Counted from the first letter of the stretch, positions 7,866 through 15,333 are shown. The stretch is DNA of 19,595 nucleotides from an uncultured Gammaproteobacteria bacterium (GCA_937980285.1 CALJQI010000006.1:1-19595), one strand, 5' to 3'. Notes: generated by a model from the letters alone, not told the origin. A program made the numbers and translations.

Positions 7866-8945
7866 TCACTGGTTCTCGTCGCCACGCAACAGCGTCATCA
7901 ATTCGCGAATCTGCAGCGCCAGATTCCTGTAAAGGTTTTCCCAGGCTTGGGCGTCGCCATCGGCGGGTTGCTCGAGTTTTTTCCAGTTCAGCGCCGAGGT
8001 GCGGAAAGGAATCTTGCCCACGGCTTTCTGCACCTTCTGGTTGAGGCCAACGATGACGTGGTACTCGGAAAGCGCCTCGCGGCTGGTATCGAGGCTGCGC
8101 GGCGTGACTTCCGTAAGATCGAAGCTGCGGCCCTGCATGAAGGCTACCATGTCTGAATCCAGGCTGTCCGCCGGGTGCACGCCCCCCGTGGTGAACTGCC
8201 CCTGTTCGTGAAAGGCTTTTTGCGCGATCGATCCCGCCATCGGGCCGAGACAGCTGTTGTCTTCGTCGACGAACAGGATGCGGTAAGTCTTGGGCGCCTT
8301 GGTTTCACCGGTCTCTATGAATATCGCCTCTTCGGCGAGGTTTTTGGCCTGGTCGGCAACGCGCTTGAGTTGGCTGAAGATAATCAGGTAAATCATCGTA
8401 TCGCGGCCGCAGCCGCCGTCGGAATCACCCTTTTCGAGCAGGCTGGCGTAAATCCCGTCCATCTCGTGTTCGACCTGCCTGGCCATGGTGATCGCGTGGC
8501 GAGCGCGTTCGGCGTTGGATGAGTTGAAGGCGCTAATCGCTTCGCTGAGCACGGCCATCGCCTCGGCGCTGACCTTTTTCAATTCGTCAGCCATGTAACC
8601 TTCGGGCTCGATACCCAGTTGTACCGCCTCGCGCGCAATGGTGACCGCATAGTCGCCGATACGCTCGAGGATGATGTTGGCGCGAATCACGGACGAGATC
8701 AGGCGCAGGTGACCGGCGCTGGGCAGGTGAATCGCGATGAAAGCGTGACAAAGGCGGTCGATCTTGCGCATGTGGCGGTTGATCGGCAGGTCCGACAGTA
8801 TGGTCTTGAAGGCGAGCTTGTCGTTGGCCGTTTTCAAAGCGTTGAACGCGCCCTCGAGCGACTGCTCGACCTCGCTGCCCATGCTGGCGATATGATCGCG
8901 GATTTCGGTTAAATCGTGTTCCAGGCGTTCTTCGAGATGAGACAT
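7866..8945 (-). CDS. phoU: PhoU-like protein fused to a degenerate low-molecular-weight phosphatase/ArsC-like domain
   Basis: Residues about 1-212 are PhoU-like: two helical bundles with metal-site motifs ERIGDYA (E94 to D98) and KRVADQAKNLAEEA (about 194-207). PhoU normally damps PhoR signalling according to Pst activity. Residues about 220-355 resemble low-molecular-weight tyrosine phosphatase/arsenate reductase. The P-loop region reads ILFVDEDNSCLGPMAG (223-238): Asp227 stands where the nucleophile Cys should be and Leu233 where the phosphate-binding Arg should be, while Asn230 and Cys232 are kept. The usual C-terminal DP acid loop is not evident either (LEQPAD). Catalysis is therefore unlikely. 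The ATG at 8945 is preceded by GGAAAAT. The gene sits between pstS and pstC, not at the operon end as in E. coli. Confidence 0.83.
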   Translation of the reverse strand: MSHLEERLEHDLTEIRDHIASMGSEVEQSLEGAFNALKTANDKLAFKTILSDLPINRHMRKIDRLCHAFIAIHLPSAGHLRLISSVIRANIILERIGDYAVTIAREAVQLGIEPEGYMADELKKVSAEAMAVLSEAISAFNSSNAERARHAITMARQVEHEMDGIYASLLEKGDSDGGCGRDTMIYLIIFSQLKRVADQAKNLAEEAIFIETGETKAPKTYRILFVDEDNSCLGPMAGSIAQKAFHEQGQFTTGGVHPADSLDSDMVAFMQGRSFDLTEVTPRSLDTSREALSEYHVIVGLNQKVQKAVGKIPFRTSALNWKKLEQPADGDAQAWENLYRNLALQIRELMTLLRGDENQ

Positions 8946-8967
8946 TTTATTTTCCGACAGTTAATCA

Positions 8968-8999
8968 AACCGGGAGAAGGCTGTACTCCTGTCCCGGTT
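8968..8999 (-). repeat. intercistronic hairpin between pstS and the phoU-like gene
   Basis: AACCGGGA (8968-8975) and TCCCGGTT (8992-8999) form a perfect 8-pair stem with a 16-base loop, inside the 65-base gap after the pstS stop. On the transcript the stem is followed by TTTGATT, too poor in U for a strong terminator. A partial terminator or 3' stabiliser giving more pstS than downstream message is the likely role; this is inference. Confidence 0.5.
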
Positions 9000-9010
9000 C
9001 CAATTGGCTT

Positions 9011-9910
9011 CTATGGGCAACTGACGTCGCGCATCGGGGCGTAACCTTTATCCTTCAAGATGCACTGGCCCGCGTCCGACATGATCCAGTCCATATACTC
9101 CTTGATTTCGCCCTGCGGCTCGCCGTTGGTATACATGAATAACGGGCGCGCAATCGGGTAGCTTCGGTTGCTCGCGGTGGCGACGCTCGGGCTGACGCAG
9201 GATTCACCTTCAGCCTTGGCGATGCAGGCCAGCTTCAGGTGGTCCGTGGCATAGGCCAGCCCGCTATAGCCGATTGCGCAGGGCGTCTTCTCGACCAGGT
9301 CGACCACGTCTTTCGAGCCGTGCATGTCGAGCGTACCCTGGCGGAAACTGCCTTTTACGATAACGCCGGCCTTTGCTGCGCTCTTGAGTACCGCTTTCTT
9401 GAAATAGGCGTAGGTTCCGGAATTGTTTTGCCGGCTGACGACGACGATCTTGTCGCTGCCGCAACCGGGTACGGATACACCGAGGTCCGACCACTTGGTG
9501 AATTCTCCGCCGCGGCCGAATATCTTGCCCAGCTGATTGAAACTCAATGCGTTCATCGGGTTATCCATGTGCAGGAATACCGCCAGCGCGTCGTATCCGA
9601 CAACGTGTTCAACGGGTTTTTGGCCCGAATCGGTGGCCCTTTTCAATTCCTTCTTTTTCATTTGACGACTGGAATTGGCGATGTCCACGGTGCCGTTGAT
9701 CATCGCCGCGATGCCGGTACCGGAGCCGCCGCCGGAGATCGCCAGCGCGACATCTGGCTTGACCGACTGGTATTCCTCGGCCCAGGCCTGGGCGACGTTG
9801 ACAAGGGTATCCGATCCCTTGTTCTGTATCAGGGTGTTTGCCGCCTGGCTAGCGCCGGCGAAAGTCAGACTCATTACTACCGAAGAAAGCAGTACTCGAG
9901 TGAGTTTCAT
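9011..9910 (-). CDS. pstS: periplasmic phosphate-binding protein PstS
   Basis: Captures phosphate in the periplasm and delivers it to PstC/PstA. The 299-residue precursor starts with a Sec signal peptide (KLTR, hydrophobic core, AGASQAA), probably cut near residue 23-24. Phosphate-site motifs are KGSDT (31-35), GGSGTG (61-66), D76 in VDIANSSR, and SRQNNSGT (159-166) with R160, S164, G165 and T166. The mature protein has six cysteines (150, 211, 229, 238, 283, 298), an even number that could form three disulfides. The ATG at 9910 has AGAGGA eight bases upstream. It is the first gene after a Pho-box array and is separated from the following gene by a hairpin, fitting strong, phosphate-controlled expression. 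Confidence 0.94.
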   Translation of the reverse strand: MKLTRVLLSSVVMSLTFAGASQAANTLIQNKGSDTLVNVAQAWAEEYQSVKPDVALAISGGGSGTGIAAMINGTVDIANSSRQMKKKELKRATDSGQKPVEHVVGYDALAVFLHMDNPMNALSFNQLGKIFGRGGEFTKWSDLGVSVPGCGSDKIVVVSRQNNSGTYAYFKKAVLKSAAKAGVIVKGSFRQGTLDMHGSKDVVDLVEKTPCAIGYSGLAYATDHLKLACIAKAEGESCVSPSVATASNRSYPIARPLFMYTNGEPQGEIKEYMDWIMSDAGQCILKDKGYAPMRDVSCP

Positions 9911-9970
9911 GTTTTTAGTCCTCTGTCTTATAGTCAGTGCGCAATCAGTCGCTTAAGCGGTTCGGTTATT

Positions 9971-9995
9971 GCCAGAAAGCTGTCGAGATTCTGGC
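9971..9995 (-). repeat. hairpin in the pstS upstream region
   Basis: GCCAGAA (9971-9977) and TTCTGGC (9989-9995) form a perfect 7-pair stem with an 11-base loop. It lies between the Pho-box array and the pstS start, either in the 5' leader or over the promoter. No function can be assigned. Confidence 0.3.
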
Positions 9996-10012
9996 GGGCT
10001 GCCGATTGAGCA

Positions 10013-10051
10013 GTTACAGAATAGTTACCGAATATGACGGTTTTGTTACAG
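10013..10051 (-). promoter_or_regulatory. tandem Pho-box array upstream of pstS
   Basis: Read on the minus strand, four PhoB half-sites follow in the same direction: CTGTAAC (10045-10051), CCGTCAT (10034-10040), CGGTAAC (10024-10030) and CTGTAAC (10013-10019). They start 11, 10 and 11 bases apart, about one helical turn, as known for Pho boxes (half-site consensus CTGTCAT with AT-rich spacers). A further CCGTCAT lies at 10064-10070. This places two adjacent PhoB dimers in front of pstS. The exact -10 element is not clear. Confidence 0.75.
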
Positions 10052-10081
10052 AATCTTTAAAAAATGACGGCGGAAAAAGGC

Positions 10082-11413
10082 TTAGTAATCCGCGTGGGTG
10101 ACGACAGCGGCGACCTCGCGCGTGTCGTGCAAACAGCGGTATGTGGGGAAGCTTACGCTGAAGCAACTGCCTTCCCCCACGCTGCTTTCGATGTCGAAGC
10201 TGGCGCCGTGCTTGTTCGCGGCGTGCTGCACGATAGCGAGCCCGAGTCCCGAACCGCTGGTGTCGGCTCTGCTGCGGGAGCCTCGGTAGTAACGTTTGGT
10301 GATGTTCGGTAGCTCCTGTTTTTCGATACCGGGTCCCTGGTCGCGCACGCTGAAGACGAATTCCCCGTTCGGGCTTTCTTCCCAGCTGACGTCTATCGGC
10401 GCCCCCGGGTTCGCGTACTTGATTGCGTTTTCCACCAGGTTGATACAAATACCCTCGATTTCGATGCCGATGCCGAGTAAAAACAAACCTTCGGGATGCG
10501 AGAGCCGCAGCTGTTCCCGAGCGGCATATTTTTCCAGTGCCGCGATCACGTTGAGCATTAGTTCGGTGATCGAAATGCGGTCGCCTTCGCCTGGCTCGAG
10601 GCGGTGGCTTTCGACCTGCGATAGCAACAACAGGCCCTCGATCAATTCCTTCATGCGCTCGGTCTGGCGCTGCGCGGTCTGTAGCGAACGCAAGCCGGTC
10701 TCGCTGAGGCCGCGTTCATCCTCGAGCATCTCGAGGTGACCCGCGATCACGGTTAGCGGAGACTTTAGCTCGTGCGAGGCATTGGCAACAAAATTTTTCA
10801 GGCTATCCTGGAACTGCTTCTGGTCGCTGATGTTTCTCGCAATTAACAAAGACTGGTTGCCGCCGAAGGCGACGACCTTGATCTGGACGCTGATGCCGGG
10901 ATCGGCCGGGGATTCTATCTCGATGTACTGCCGGCTACCGGGATTTGTCAGGTAAGTCTGCAGCTCGGGATCGCGGATAAGGTTGACGATCTTGTTACCC
11001 AGGTCCTGCGGAGAGCGCAGGTTTAACAGGTAGAGGGCGGGCTGGTTACACCATTCGATCTGCAACTCCCGGTTGAGCAGAACGGTGGCGTCGGGCAGCG
11101 CGGATATATTCCGGTTCAATCGCCGCAACAGCTGCTTGGTGCGGCGTTTTCGCCGGTTCTGAGATTTCTTCTGATCGTAAAGCTGGCGGATGATGATGCC
11201 GACAAAACCGTTGTCTTCGTATACCTCGCTGGTTCGGGCGCCGGAGCGAATCCAGTGTTCCAGCTTTAGCAGCCGGTAATACAACCAGCCGATATAGAAT
11301 CCGCAGGTGGCCAGGCTGGCGATAAACCAGCTGCCGGATACGAAACCGATTAAAAGTAGCGCGATGCCGGCGATGGCGAGCGCCCAGGCTTCGGTGGACC
11401 AGATATTAGCCAT
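10082..11413 (-). CDS. phoR: phosphate regulon sensor histidine kinase PhoR
   Basis: Membrane sensor kinase that phosphorylates PhoB when phosphate is scarce. The 443-residue protein has two N-terminal hydrophobic segments (about 9-26 and 28-46) with almost no periplasmic part, typical of PhoR, then a basic linker (RRKRRTKQLLRR), a PAS domain (about 98-195), and the HisKA domain with the phosphorylated His in FVANASHELKSPLT (H214). The ATPase domain shows N-box NLVENA (325-330), G1 DQGPGI (358-363) and G2 GSGLGLAIV (387-395). All catalytic motifs are intact. The ATG at 11413 follows the phoB stop by 18 bases, so the two genes are surely co-transcribed. Confidence 0.93.
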   Translation of the reverse strand: MANIWSTEAWALAIAGIALLLIGFVSGSWFIASLATCGFYIGWLYYRLLKLEHWIRSGARTSEVYEDNGFVGIIIRQLYDQKKSQNRRKRRTKQLLRRLNRNISALPDATVLLNRELQIEWCNQPALYLLNLRSPQDLGNKIVNLIRDPELQTYLTNPGSRQYIEIESPADPGISVQIKVVAFGGNQSLLIARNISDQKQFQDSLKNFVANASHELKSPLTVIAGHLEMLEDERGLSETGLRSLQTAQRQTERMKELIEGLLLLSQVESHRLEPGEGDRISITELMLNVIAALEKYAAREQLRLSHPEGLFLLGIGIEIEGICINLVENAIKYANPGAPIDVSWEESPNGEFVFSVRDQGPGIEKQELPNITKRYYRGSRSRADTSGSGLGLAIVQHAANKHGASFDIESSVGEGSCFSVSFPTYRCLHDTREVAAVVTHADY

Positions 11414-11431
11414 GCGCGGATTATGCCCCGA

Positions 11432-12124
11432 TCAGGAACTTTTTTGGGAAAATCGGTAGCCGCAGCCGCGTATGGTTTTTATCATCTGATCGACGCCATG
11501 CGGCTTCAGGAGCTTGCGCAGGCGCAGCACGTGAACGTCGACGGTGCGATCGCCGAGATAGGCGTTCAATCCCCATACGGTATCGAGTATTTGCTCGCGG
11601 CTGAATACTTTGTTCGGATTTTCGGCAAAAAGCTTCAACAGCTTGAATTCGGTCTTGGTAAGGTTAACCGAGACTTCTCCGACGAAAACTTCGTGGGTCT
11701 GCAGATTCAGCCGCAGGCGGCCGGCCTCGAGCTGGTCCAGTTCCTCCTGGTAAACCGCCGGCCGGCGCAGCAAGGCCTTGACGCGGGCATTGAGCTCGCG
11801 CAGCGACATCGGTTTGGTCAGGTAGTCGTCGGCGCCGGAATCGAGGCCGGTGATCATGTCGCTTTCCTGTGCTCGCGCGGTCAGCATCAGGACCGGCGTC
11901 TGACGGTATTTCTTCTTGCGCCGCAGCCAGCGGATCAGCTCGACGCCGGAACCGTCCGGCAGCATCCAGTCGACCACGAGGCAATCGGGATTATGCTCCT
12001 TGATCGATTGCCTGGCCTGACTGACGTCGGCGCAGCCAATGGTGCGGAAATCGTTTTGCGCCAGCGACTGGCAAACCATTTCGCGGATATCGCGGTCGTC
12101 TTCAACTACCAGGATGTTGGTCAT
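11432..12124 (-). CDS. phoB: phosphate regulon response regulator PhoB
   Basis: DNA-binding activator of the Pho regulon. The receiver domain begins MTNILVVEDD, with acidic residues E8, D9 and D10, phospho-acceptor D52 in VVDWMLPDGSG, and the conserved Lys in TKPMSLREL. The C-terminal OmpR-type winged helix includes LTKTEFKLLKLF, FSREQILDTVWG, RTVDVHVLRLRKLL and IKTIRGCGYRF. The frame extends upstream to 12196, but those 24 codons overlap a Pho-box-like site and promoter and do not look like receiver sequence, so ATG at 12124 is the sound start. This is the first gene of the minus-strand phosphate cluster. Confidence 0.94.
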   Translation of the reverse strand: MTNILVVEDDRDIREMVCQSLAQNDFRTIGCADVSQARQSIKEHNPDCLVVDWMLPDGSGVELIRWLRRKKKYRQTPVLMLTARAQESDMITGLDSGADDYLTKPMSLRELNARVKALLRRPAVYQEELDQLEAGRLRLNLQTHEVFVGEVSVNLTKTEFKLLKLFAENPNKVFSREQILDTVWGLNAYLGDRTVDVHVLRLRKLLKPHGVDQMIKTIRGCGYRFSQKSS

Positions 12125-12152
12125 GATCCGGATCCATGAGTAATGGCTGCAG

Positions 12153-12184
12153 CCTATAAACGCTTTGTAACAGTTGTATGAAAA
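12153..12184 (-). promoter_or_regulatory. Pho box and -10 element of phoB
   Basis: On the minus strand TTTTCAT (12178-12184), a four-base spacer and CTGTTAC (12167-12173) form an 18-base Pho-box-like site, matching five and six of seven positions of the half-site. TATAGG (12153-12158) lies eight bases further on as a possible -10. This supports autoregulation of phoBR. The rest of the divergent 332-base gap to 12456 shows no gene. Confidence 0.55.
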
Positions 12185-12391
12185 AATGCCGGCCATTCAT
12201 CCGCAAGCCGGTAGCCACGCCTCTCTGCTCCACGGATGTCCATTGCGACCAGAGTACTGCGGCCTAGTTTGCTTTGTTGCGCCTGGCTGTGTCAACGCGT
12301 CTACGAACTAGACCGGCGGCAAAATGTAGCGCTAATTGCGCGATATCGATTGCGCGTCGATGACACAGGTCAGCCGGATACGATTCATTGC

Positions 12392-12429
12392 TTGTAATCT
12401 GCTGTTATTGAAAGTAATTTCTTTATTCT
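12392..12429 (+). promoter_or_regulatory. weak Pho-box-like site before the Na+/Pi symporter
   Basis: TTGTAAT (12392-12398) and CTGTTAT (12402-12408) are direct repeats 10 bases apart that resemble PhoB half-sites, and TATTCT (12424-12429) could be a -10. The match is poorer than at pstS, and AT-rich DNA gives such hits by chance. Confidence 0.28.
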
Positions 12430-12456
12430 TTTATCCGGACTGAATTTCGTTTTTTC

Positions 12457-14223
12457 ATGCTCAAGCGACTTATTAGCCCCCTGTTTTTTCTGCTATTTGC
12501 CTGGTTCGTCGTTTCCAGCAACGACGCCAAAACCATCATCGCCGGAATCGCCATCTTTTTGATTGGCATGCATTACATGGAAGACGGCTTCAAGCTGTTC
12601 AGCGGCGGCGCGCTCGAAATGGTGCTGGAGAAATTCACCAGCACCACGCCGCGGGCGATCGGCACCGGCTTCCTGGCCACCGCCGTGGTGCAGAGCTCGT
12701 CGCTGGTATCGGTCATCATCATTTCCTTCCTGTCTGCCGAACTGATCGGGTTGACGCAGGCGGTCGGCGTCGTTTTCGGTTCCAATATCGGTACCACCGC
12801 TACCGCCTGGCTGGTGTCGTCGTTCGGTCTGAAAATAAAGATTTCCGCCTACGCGCTGCCGATGCTGATCTTCGGCGTAATCATGCAGTTCTCCAGGCAC
12901 AACTCCTACAAGGGGCTTGGCAGCGTGCTGATCGGGCTCGGCTTTATTTTCCTCGGTATCGCTTACATGAAGGAGGGTTTCGAAACCCTGAAAGACGGGC
13001 TGGACCTGGCCGAATACGCGATGGAAGGTTACCTGGGCGTTTTCGTTTATATCCTGTTCGGCGCCGTCGCCACCGTCGTTATTCAGTCCAGCAGCGCCAC
13101 CATGGCGATCATTATAACTGCGCTGGCCAGCGGGCAAATCGATTACATCAACGCGCTGTCGCTGGCGATCGGCGCCAATGTCGGCACCACGGTGACGGCG
13201 GTGCTGGGCGCGCTGGCGTCGAACAGGAACGGCAAGCGGCTGGCGGTGGCGCATTTCATCTTCAACATAATCACCGGCCTGGTGGCGGTGCTCCTGATTT
13301 ACCAGCTGAAGGATCTGGTCGATAAGCTGGCGCCGATTCTCGCCATTGGCGACGAAGACTTCGCAATGAAGCTGGCGCTGTTCCATACCATATTTAACGT
13401 CCTCGGCGTGGTAATCGTGTCACCGTTTATTGGCCAGATGGTGCGCTATCTCGAAACGCTGTTCCAGGCCAGGGAGAGAGGTCGCGGCAACGCCAAGTAC
13501 CTGACCTACGAGGTTATGGAAATTCCGGCCTCGGCCCTTGCGGCCATCCGCAAGGAAACGATACATCTCTACGACAAGTCGCTGGAAGCTATCGTGCACG
13601 CGATGAACCTGCACCGCAGCGAAATATTTTCCGACAGCGAAATCGAAGCGATAGTCGAGAAATCCAGCAAGCCGTTCCAGATCGATATCAATAGCATTTA
13701 TCAACAGGACATTAAAACCCTGTACGCCGAAATAATAAAATACGCCTCGATCTCGCAGGCCTACATGGACGAGGTCGGCAACCACGAAATCTACGAACTG
13801 AAAATGATCGCCAGGGGTATCGTCGAAACGGTCAAGGATATCAGGGAGCTGCAGAAAAACCTGAATTTCTATGCAAAGAGCAACAATAAAGAAATTGTGG
13901 ACAACTATAATCGGTTGAGGATCGAACTGGTGACGGTGTTGCGCAAGATACAGGAGATCCGGGAATTCGAGGGTGACGAGGAAGAAATACTGACCCAGAT
14001 CGAAATCCAGAAAGAATCCTCCAGGGAAAGCGAGATTCGAATGAATCAGAGAATCGATGGGCTGATCAGGGAGAACAAAATCGATTCTTACATGGCCTCG
14101 TCGTTGATGAACGACATCGGATTCACTCGCAGCATCAGCAAAAAGCTGCTCAAATGCGCCGCTACGCTGTGGGTCAGGGATGACGAGATCAAGGAGCTGG
14201 GAGAAGATTATGAGTACGAATAA
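12457..14223 (+). CDS. Na+/phosphate symporter (NptA/YjbB type) with C-terminal PhoU domain
   Basis: Inner-membrane sodium/phosphate carrier. Two Na_Pi_cotrans repeats are seen: the first with VVQSSS (QSSS at 79-82) and FGSNIGTT (about 107-114), the second with VIQSSS (210-213) and GANVGTT (239-245). These duplicated motifs form the substrate path in the SLC34-like family. From about residue 345 to 570 the protein is soluble and helical, resembling a PhoU domain (for example IRKETIHLYDKSLEAIVHAMN). The 588-residue length fits PhoU-bearing members. The start at 12457 lacks a visible ribosome binding site. It is divergent from phoB, and members of this family may import phosphate or export it when in excess; the sequence does not decide which. 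Confidence 0.88.
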   Translation: MLKRLISPLFFLLFAWFVVSSNDAKTIIAGIAIFLIGMHYMEDGFKLFSGGALEMVLEKFTSTTPRAIGTGFLATAVVQSSSLVSVIIISFLSAELIGLTQAVGVVFGSNIGTTATAWLVSSFGLKIKISAYALPMLIFGVIMQFSRHNSYKGLGSVLIGLGFIFLGIAYMKEGFETLKDGLDLAEYAMEGYLGVFVYILFGAVATVVIQSSSATMAIIITALASGQIDYINALSLAIGANVGTTVTAVLGALASNRNGKRLAVAHFIFNIITGLVAVLLIYQLKDLVDKLAPILAIGDEDFAMKLALFHTIFNVLGVVIVSPFIGQMVRYLETLFQARERGRGNAKYLTYEVMEIPASALAAIRKETIHLYDKSLEAIVHAMNLHRSEIFSDSEIEAIVEKSSKPFQIDINSIYQQDIKTLYAEIIKYASISQAYMDEVGNHEIYELKMIARGIVETVKDIRELQKNLNFYAKSNNKEIVDNYNRLRIELVTVLRKIQEIREFEGDEEEILTQIEIQKESSRESEIRMNQRIDGLIRENKIDSYMASSLMNDIGFTRSISKKLLKCAATLWVRDDEIKELGEDYEYE

Positions 14224-14461
14224 ACTGCTGTCAAAACTGGAAAGCTTCTTCGACCTGCCGGCGCAGAAACAGGAAAAGAAGCATCACAAGTTGCTGAAAA
14301 TAATCGACAAGCTCGAGGCCAGGAGAGCGGCTCTCGAAGAAGAGCTAATCGCCGCGGGGAAGGCCGACGACACCAGCAGCGAGTATCACGAGTTGCGCAA
14401 GGAAGTGAAGGTGGTATCCAAACTGATCAAAAGAGCCAAACAGCACGAGGCCAGGGACTGA
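14210..14461 (+). CDS. small charged helical protein coupled to the Na+/Pi symporter
   Basis: An 83-residue soluble protein that I do not recognise. It is rich in Lys and Glu with heptad-like leucines (LLKIIDKLEARRAALEEEL, then LRKEVKVVSKLIKRA), so two helices forming a hairpin or coiled coil are likely. There is no signal peptide, membrane segment or cysteine. The start is the ATG at 14210, which has GGGAGAAG just upstream and overlaps the symporter by 14 bases; a longer frame from 14180 lies inside that gene and lacks a better site. The overlap implies translational coupling, so a partnership with the symporter's PhoU-like domain is a reasonable guess, not shown. Confidence 0.72.
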   Translation: MSTNKLLSKLESFFDLPAQKQEKKHHKLLKIIDKLEARRAALEEELIAAGKADDTSSEYHELRKEVKVVSKLIKRAKQHEARD

Positions 14462-14502
14462 TCTCGGTTAAGCGCAAGCGCGGCGGGGCCGGGTGCTTTC
14501 CT

Positions 14503-15333
14503 TTACAGCAGCGTAATTCGATGTTTTTCGATCGCGATCCTGCCTTGTTTGTACAGCCTGCCCAGGGCTTTCTTGAAGTTCGCCTTGCTGGCGCCGAAGG
14601 TTCGGTAGATGTCGTCGGGCGGGCTCTTGTCGGTCAGTGTCGAGACGCCCTGGTTTTGCCGCAGGTGGCTGACAATGGCGTCGCTTAGCTGGTCGCGTCC
14701 CTGCTGCGAGGGTAGCTGCAGAACCAGGTCGATCCTGCCGTCGCTGCGTATGCGCTTGATATAAGCGCCGATTTTTTCGCCGTAGTGCAGCCGCTGGAAG
14801 GTCTCGTTGCTGTAGAACTGGCCCAGGTGGGTGCCATTGACGACCGCCTTGAAACCGAGGTCGCTGTTGCCATAAATCAGGCAATCGACGCTTTGTCGCG
14901 GCTTGAAGCCGGAACCGTCCATCGACAGGTAGTCTTCCAGCCGGGTCGATGCCGCTATTCGCTGGGTGGTTTTGTCGACAAACAGGTAGACGGTGTAGGA
15001 ATAGCCCTTTTGCATCGGTTTTTGCTGTTCGCTGAAAGGCACCAGCAAGTCCTTTGGCAATCCCCAGTCGAGAAAGGCGCCGAATTTGCTGCTGCCGACG
15101 ACTTTGAGGTAAGCGCATTCGCCGACCTGAGCCCTGGGTGTCAGGGTAGTGGCGACGACGCGGTCCTCGGAGTCGTTATAGATGAATACCTCGATATCGT
15201 CGCCGGGCCGCATTGTATCCAGCACGTACTTGCGCGGCAGCAGGATTTCGCCGAAGTCGTCTGTATCGAGAAAAATTCCGATATCGGTGCGTTTGACGAT
15301 GCGCAGGCGGTTGTAACGTCCGAGGTCAGTCAT
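14503..15333 (-). CDS. S1-like RNA-binding protein of the CvfB/YitL family
   Basis: A 276-residue cytoplasmic protein built of S1-type OB folds with a C-terminal winged helix, as in CvfB, a family linked to RNA binding and post-transcriptional regulation in Gram-positive bacteria. Family-like segments are the N-terminal GRYNRLRIVKRTDIGIFLD with ILLPRKYV, the second fold GAFLDWGLPKDLLVPFSEQ, and the third with IRSDGRIDLVLQ; the end IYRTFGASKANFKKALGRLYKQGRI fits the winged helix. The ATG at 15333 places the first fold at the N terminus. It is convergent with the small helical gene and lies 108 bases downstream of the HDOD gene on the same strand. The target RNA is unknown. Confidence 0.85.
   Translation of the reverse strand: MTDLGRYNRLRIVKRTDIGIFLDTDDFGEILLPRKYVLDTMRPGDDIEVFIYNDSEDRVVATTLTPRAQVGECAYLKVVGSSKFGAFLDWGLPKDLLVPFSEQQKPMQKGYSYTVYLFVDKTTQRIAASTRLEDYLSMDGSGFKPRQSVDCLIYGNSDLGFKAVVNGTHLGQFYSNETFQRLHYGEKIGAYIKRIRSDGRIDLVLQLPSQQGRDQLSDAIVSHLRQNQGVSTLTDKSPPDDIYRTFGASKANFKKALGRLYKQGRIAIEKHRITLL

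Noticed and set aside
7866..8300. Active arsenate reductase or tyrosine phosphatase encoded by the end of the phoU-like gene
   Set aside because: The nucleophile Cys and P-loop Arg are both replaced and the acid loop is missing, so an enzymatic call is not supported.
9950..9959. CGCTTAAGCG palindrome upstream of pstS as an operator
   Set aside because: Too short to separate from chance, and the Pho-box array already explains control of pstS.
12125..12196. 24-codon N-terminal extension of PhoB
   Set aside because: It covers the Pho box and promoter, and the receiver domain starts exactly at the ATG at 12124.
12493..13386. 297-codon minus-strand frame inside the Na+/Pi symporter
   Set aside because: Rich in Gln, Arg, His and Asp, as expected for the antisense of a GC-rich membrane protein gene; no recognisable motif.
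14472..14481. GCGCAAGCGC inverted repeat between convergent genes as a terminator
   Set aside because: The two-base loop is too tight for a stable four-pair hairpin, and no T-run follows.
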